NCBI GenBank assembly: GCA_964370845.1
Contig: CAYJLB010000050.1
Coordinates: forward strand, 1-16,758
Source: CAYJLB01 sp964370845
Lineage (GTDB): Bacteria > Bacillota > Clostridia > Oscillospirales > Ruminococcaceae
DNA: 16,758 bases
Direction: 5' to 3'
A model generated the notes under the pieces. That model saw only the letters and a program-made list of their open reading frames with translations. It did no database searches and was not told the DNA's origin. This document shows positions 14,764 to 16,758 of this stretch, piece after piece (the stretch's first letter is position 1; the number at the start of each line of letters is the position of its first letter). The translations under genes and the position numbers were made by a program.

Positions 14764-15843
14764 ATGATGGATAATAAGGCATACCTGATTTTGGAAAATG
14801 GCACAATTTTTGAAGGCAAAAGTTTTGGTGCTAATACGGAAGTTGTAGGGGAAATTGTTTTCACTACTGCTATGACCGGTTATTTAGAAACATTAACTGA
14901 CCCAAGTTACTTTGGGCAAATTGTTGTTCAAACTTTTCCTTTGATTGGTAATTATGGTGTTATTCCTGCGGATTTTGAATGCGATAGTCCAAAATTAAAG
15001 GCTTATATTGTTAAAGATTGGTGTCAACAACCTTCGAACTTTAGATCGGAAGGCTGTCTTGACACTTTTTTAAAGGAAAAAAACGTTGTTGGACTTTACG
15101 GAATTGACACTCGTGCACTTACAAAAATTGTTCGTGAATCGGGGGTTATGAATGGTAAAATTGTTACTGGTGAAAGTGGACTTGGTTTTGAAGATTTGAA
15201 AAAATTTGCTGTTGTTGATGCAGTAAAATCAGTTACTCCTTCCGAAATAATCGTTCATAAACCTGAAAAAGCTGAGTATAAAGTTGCTCTTATGAACTTC
15301 GGTGCAAAAGCTAATATCGCAAGAGAATTAGTTGCTAGAGGGTGTGAGGTTATCGATTTTCCAGCTTACACTTCTGTTGAGGAAGTTATGAAACACAACC
15401 CTGATGGAATTATGTTATCAAACGGACCTGGGGACCCATCTGAAAACACCCAAATTGCTGAAAATATCAAAAAATTCTTTGAAATAAAAATACCTATGTT
15501 TGGAATTTGTCTTGGACATCAATTATTGGCTCTAGCAAAAGGTGCTAAAACTACTAAGTTGAAATACGGACATAGGGGAGCGAACCAACCTGTCCTAAAC
15601 AAAGACACTGGAAGAATTTACATAACTAGCCAAAACCACGGTTATGCTGTAATGGAAGAAACTTTGCCAGAGGACGCGGTTGCAAATTATACCAATGTAA
15701 ATGACAGCACTTGTGAAGGTGTAAAATATCTAAATGAACCAGTTTTCTCAGTGCAATTCCACCCTGAGGCAGCTGCGGGGCCACTTGATACAAGATTTTT
15801 ATTCGACGACTTCATCGCTCTTATGCAAGGAGGTAAAAAATAA
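14764..15843 (+). CDS. carA: Carbamoyl-phosphate synthase small (glutaminase) subunit
   Basis: Hydrolyses glutamine and passes ammonia to CarB for carbamoyl-phosphate synthesis, feeding pyrimidine and arginine pathways. The N-terminal CarA domain includes LENGTIFEGKSFGA, TTAMTGYLETLTDPSY and GLYGIDTRALTKIVRESG. The class I amidotransferase domain has LSNGPGDPSEN, nucleophile C249 in MFGICLGHQLLALA, and H333/E335 in VQFHPEAAAGP. The 359-residue length is normal. GGAGGGA (14752-14758) is five bases before ATG 14764 and eight before ATG 14767; either could be used. The stop codon overlaps the carB start by one base. With pyrB nearby, a pyrimidine role is likelier than an arginine-specific one, but no arginine genes are in view to test this. 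Confidence 0.96.
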   Translation: MMDNKAYLILENGTIFEGKSFGANTEVVGEIVFTTAMTGYLETLTDPSYFGQIVVQTFPLIGNYGVIPADFECDSPKLKAYIVKDWCQQPSNFRSEGCLDTFLKEKNVVGLYGIDTRALTKIVRESGVMNGKIVTGESGLGFEDLKKFAVVDAVKSVTPSEIIVHKPEKAEYKVALMNFGAKANIARELVARGCEVIDFPAYTSVEEVMKHNPDGIMLSNGPGDPSENTQIAENIKKFFEIKIPMFGICLGHQLLALAKGAKTTKLKYGHRGANQPVLNKDTGRIYITSQNHGYAVMEETLPEDAVANYTNVNDSTCEGVKYLNEPVFSVQFHPEAAAGPLDTRFLFDDFIALMQGGKK

Positions 15844-16758
15844 TGCCATTAAATAAAGATATTAAAAAAGTTTTAGTTATCGGCTCGGGGCCAATCGTAA
15901 TTGGACAAGCTGCGGAATTTGACTATGCGGGAACTCAAGCCTGTCGTGCTTTAAAAGAAGAAGGGCTTGAAGTTGTACTTATTAACTCAAATCCAGCTAC
16001 AATAATGACTGATAATGCTATGGCTGATAAAATTTATATTGAACCATTAACTCTTGAAACTGTAAAAAGAGTTATTATGAAAGAAAAACCTGATAGCGTA
16101 CTTTCAACTTTAGGTGGGCAAACTGGTCTTACTCTTTCTATGCAACTTGCAAAAAGTGGCTTTTTAGAAGAAAAAGGTGTAAAACTTCTTGGTGCAAACC
16201 CTGAAACTATCGACAAAGCGGAAGATAGACAAATGTTTAAAGACACTATGCAGTCTATAAACCAACCATGTATTCCTTCAAAAGTTGTAACTACAGTTGA
16301 GGCAGCTGTTGATTTTGCTAATCAAGAAGGAATTGGTTATCCTTTAATTATCCGTCCTGCCTTTACTTTAGGCGGCTCTGGAGGCGGTATTGTTCAAAAT
16401 GAAGAACAATTAATCGACATTACTAGAAACGGGCTTGAACTTTCTCCAATCACTCAAGTTTTGGTTGAAAAGTGTATTTCCGGTTGGAAAGAAATTGAAT
16501 TTGAAGTTATCCGTGATAAAAATGCAAACGTAATTACTGTTTGTTCAATGGAAAACTTTGACCCTGTTGGAGTTCACACTGGTGATAGTATCGTTATTGC
16601 TCCAGCAGTTACACTATCTGATAAAGAATATCAAATGCTTCGTACTGCAGCACTTGATATTATTACAGCACTTAAAGTTGAGGGCGGTTGTAACGTTCAA
16701 TTTGCACTTCACCCAACTTCATTTGATTATGCTGTTATCGAGGTAAACCCTAGGGTTT
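15843..16758 (+). CDS. carB: Carbamoyl-phosphate synthase large subunit, N-terminal part (runs off the window)
   Basis: Makes carbamoyl phosphate from bicarbonate, ATP and the ammonia delivered by CarA. About 305 codons are present, open to the end of the window; the whole protein is normally about 1,060 residues. Visible motifs are GSGPIVIGQAAEFDYAGTQA (residues 14-33), NSNPATIMTD, LGGQTGLTLS, RPAFTLGGSGGG (ATP-grasp phosphate loop), ENFDPVGVHTGDSIVIAPA and, at the edge, VIEVNPRVF. This is the first, carboxyphosphate-forming half. ATG 15843 shares its A with the carA TAA stop, and the near-perfect AAGGAGGT (15827-15834) sits eight bases upstream, so the two subunits are translationally coupled. 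No frameshift is seen. Confidence 0.97.
   Translation, partial: MPLNKDIKKVLVIGSGPIVIGQAAEFDYAGTQACRALKEEGLEVVLINSNPATIMTDNAMADKIYIEPLTLETVKRVIMKEKPDSVLSTLGGQTGLTLSMQLAKSGFLEEKGVKLLGANPETIDKAEDRQMFKDTMQSINQPCIPSKVVTTVEAAVDFANQEGIGYPLIIRPAFTLGGSGGGIVQNEEQLIDITRNGLELSPITQVLVEKCISGWKEIEFEVIRDKNANVITVCSMENFDPVGVHTGDSIVIAPAVTLSDKEYQMLRTAALDIITALKVEGGCNVQFALHPTSFDYAVIEVNPRV

Noticed and set aside
14718..14774. Short ORF starting at ATG 14718 in the carA leader, overlapping the carA start
   Set aside because: No ribosome binding site precedes it, its composition is just AT-rich leader sequence, and it runs out of frame into carA.
16558..16746. 62-codon + strand frame inside carB
   Set aside because: It is out of frame with carB, whose reading frame is continuous and strongly conserved here; the alternative peptide is low-complexity hydrophobic.

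Overview
The window is about 33% GC (estimated by eye). It has a T-box leader on alaS, AGGAGG-type ribosome binding sites, TTG and GTG starts, and pyr/car genes of the Firmicutes type. All of this points to a low-GC Firmicute, most likely an anaerobic Clostridia (Oscillospirales/Christensenellales-like) chromosome. No phage, insertion sequence, CRISPR array or plasmid gene is visible. Thirteen protein genes lie on the + strand; the only minus-strand gene is a partial initiator tRNA at the left edge.

Layout: (1) 1-51, 5' part of tRNA-fMet on the minus strand, with its own promoter at 89-117. (2) 228-596, promoter and a complete alanine T-box riboswitch (specifier GCT, antiterminator and terminator all traceable), then alaS. 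(3) 3240-4164, a HIT-family hydrolase gene and a purine-type phosphoribosyltransferase gene, each preceded by an intergenic region filled with short hairpin-tipped repeats arranged A-B-B. (4) 4734-8451, comEC-like, holA and an RNase M5-like toprim gene, tightly packed. (5) 8482-11043, an AlgI-like membrane O-acyltransferase followed by a DHHW-family partner, a probable module for acylating a surface polymer. (6) 11160-12236, pyrB fused to a PyrI-like zinc domain. (7) 12418-14538, a GT4 glycosyltransferase and a UPF0104 flippase-like membrane protein, probably for a glycolipid or surface glycan. (8) 14606-16758, promoter, leader, carA and the 5' part of carB. Groups 6 and 8 supply the first steps of pyrimidine synthesis, but the glycan pair with its own promoter sits between them.

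Most genes are ordinary housekeeping genes. The most unusual material is the paired A-B-B repeat modules around the HIT gene, whose hairpins show compensatory base changes. Next come the PyrB-zinc-domain fusion without a PyrI allosteric domain, the ComEC C-terminal domain that has lost the metallo-beta-lactamase ligands, and a nine-codon ORF with a strong ribosome binding site just ahead of the flippase gene, which lacks one. I do not see a convincing new multi-gene system.
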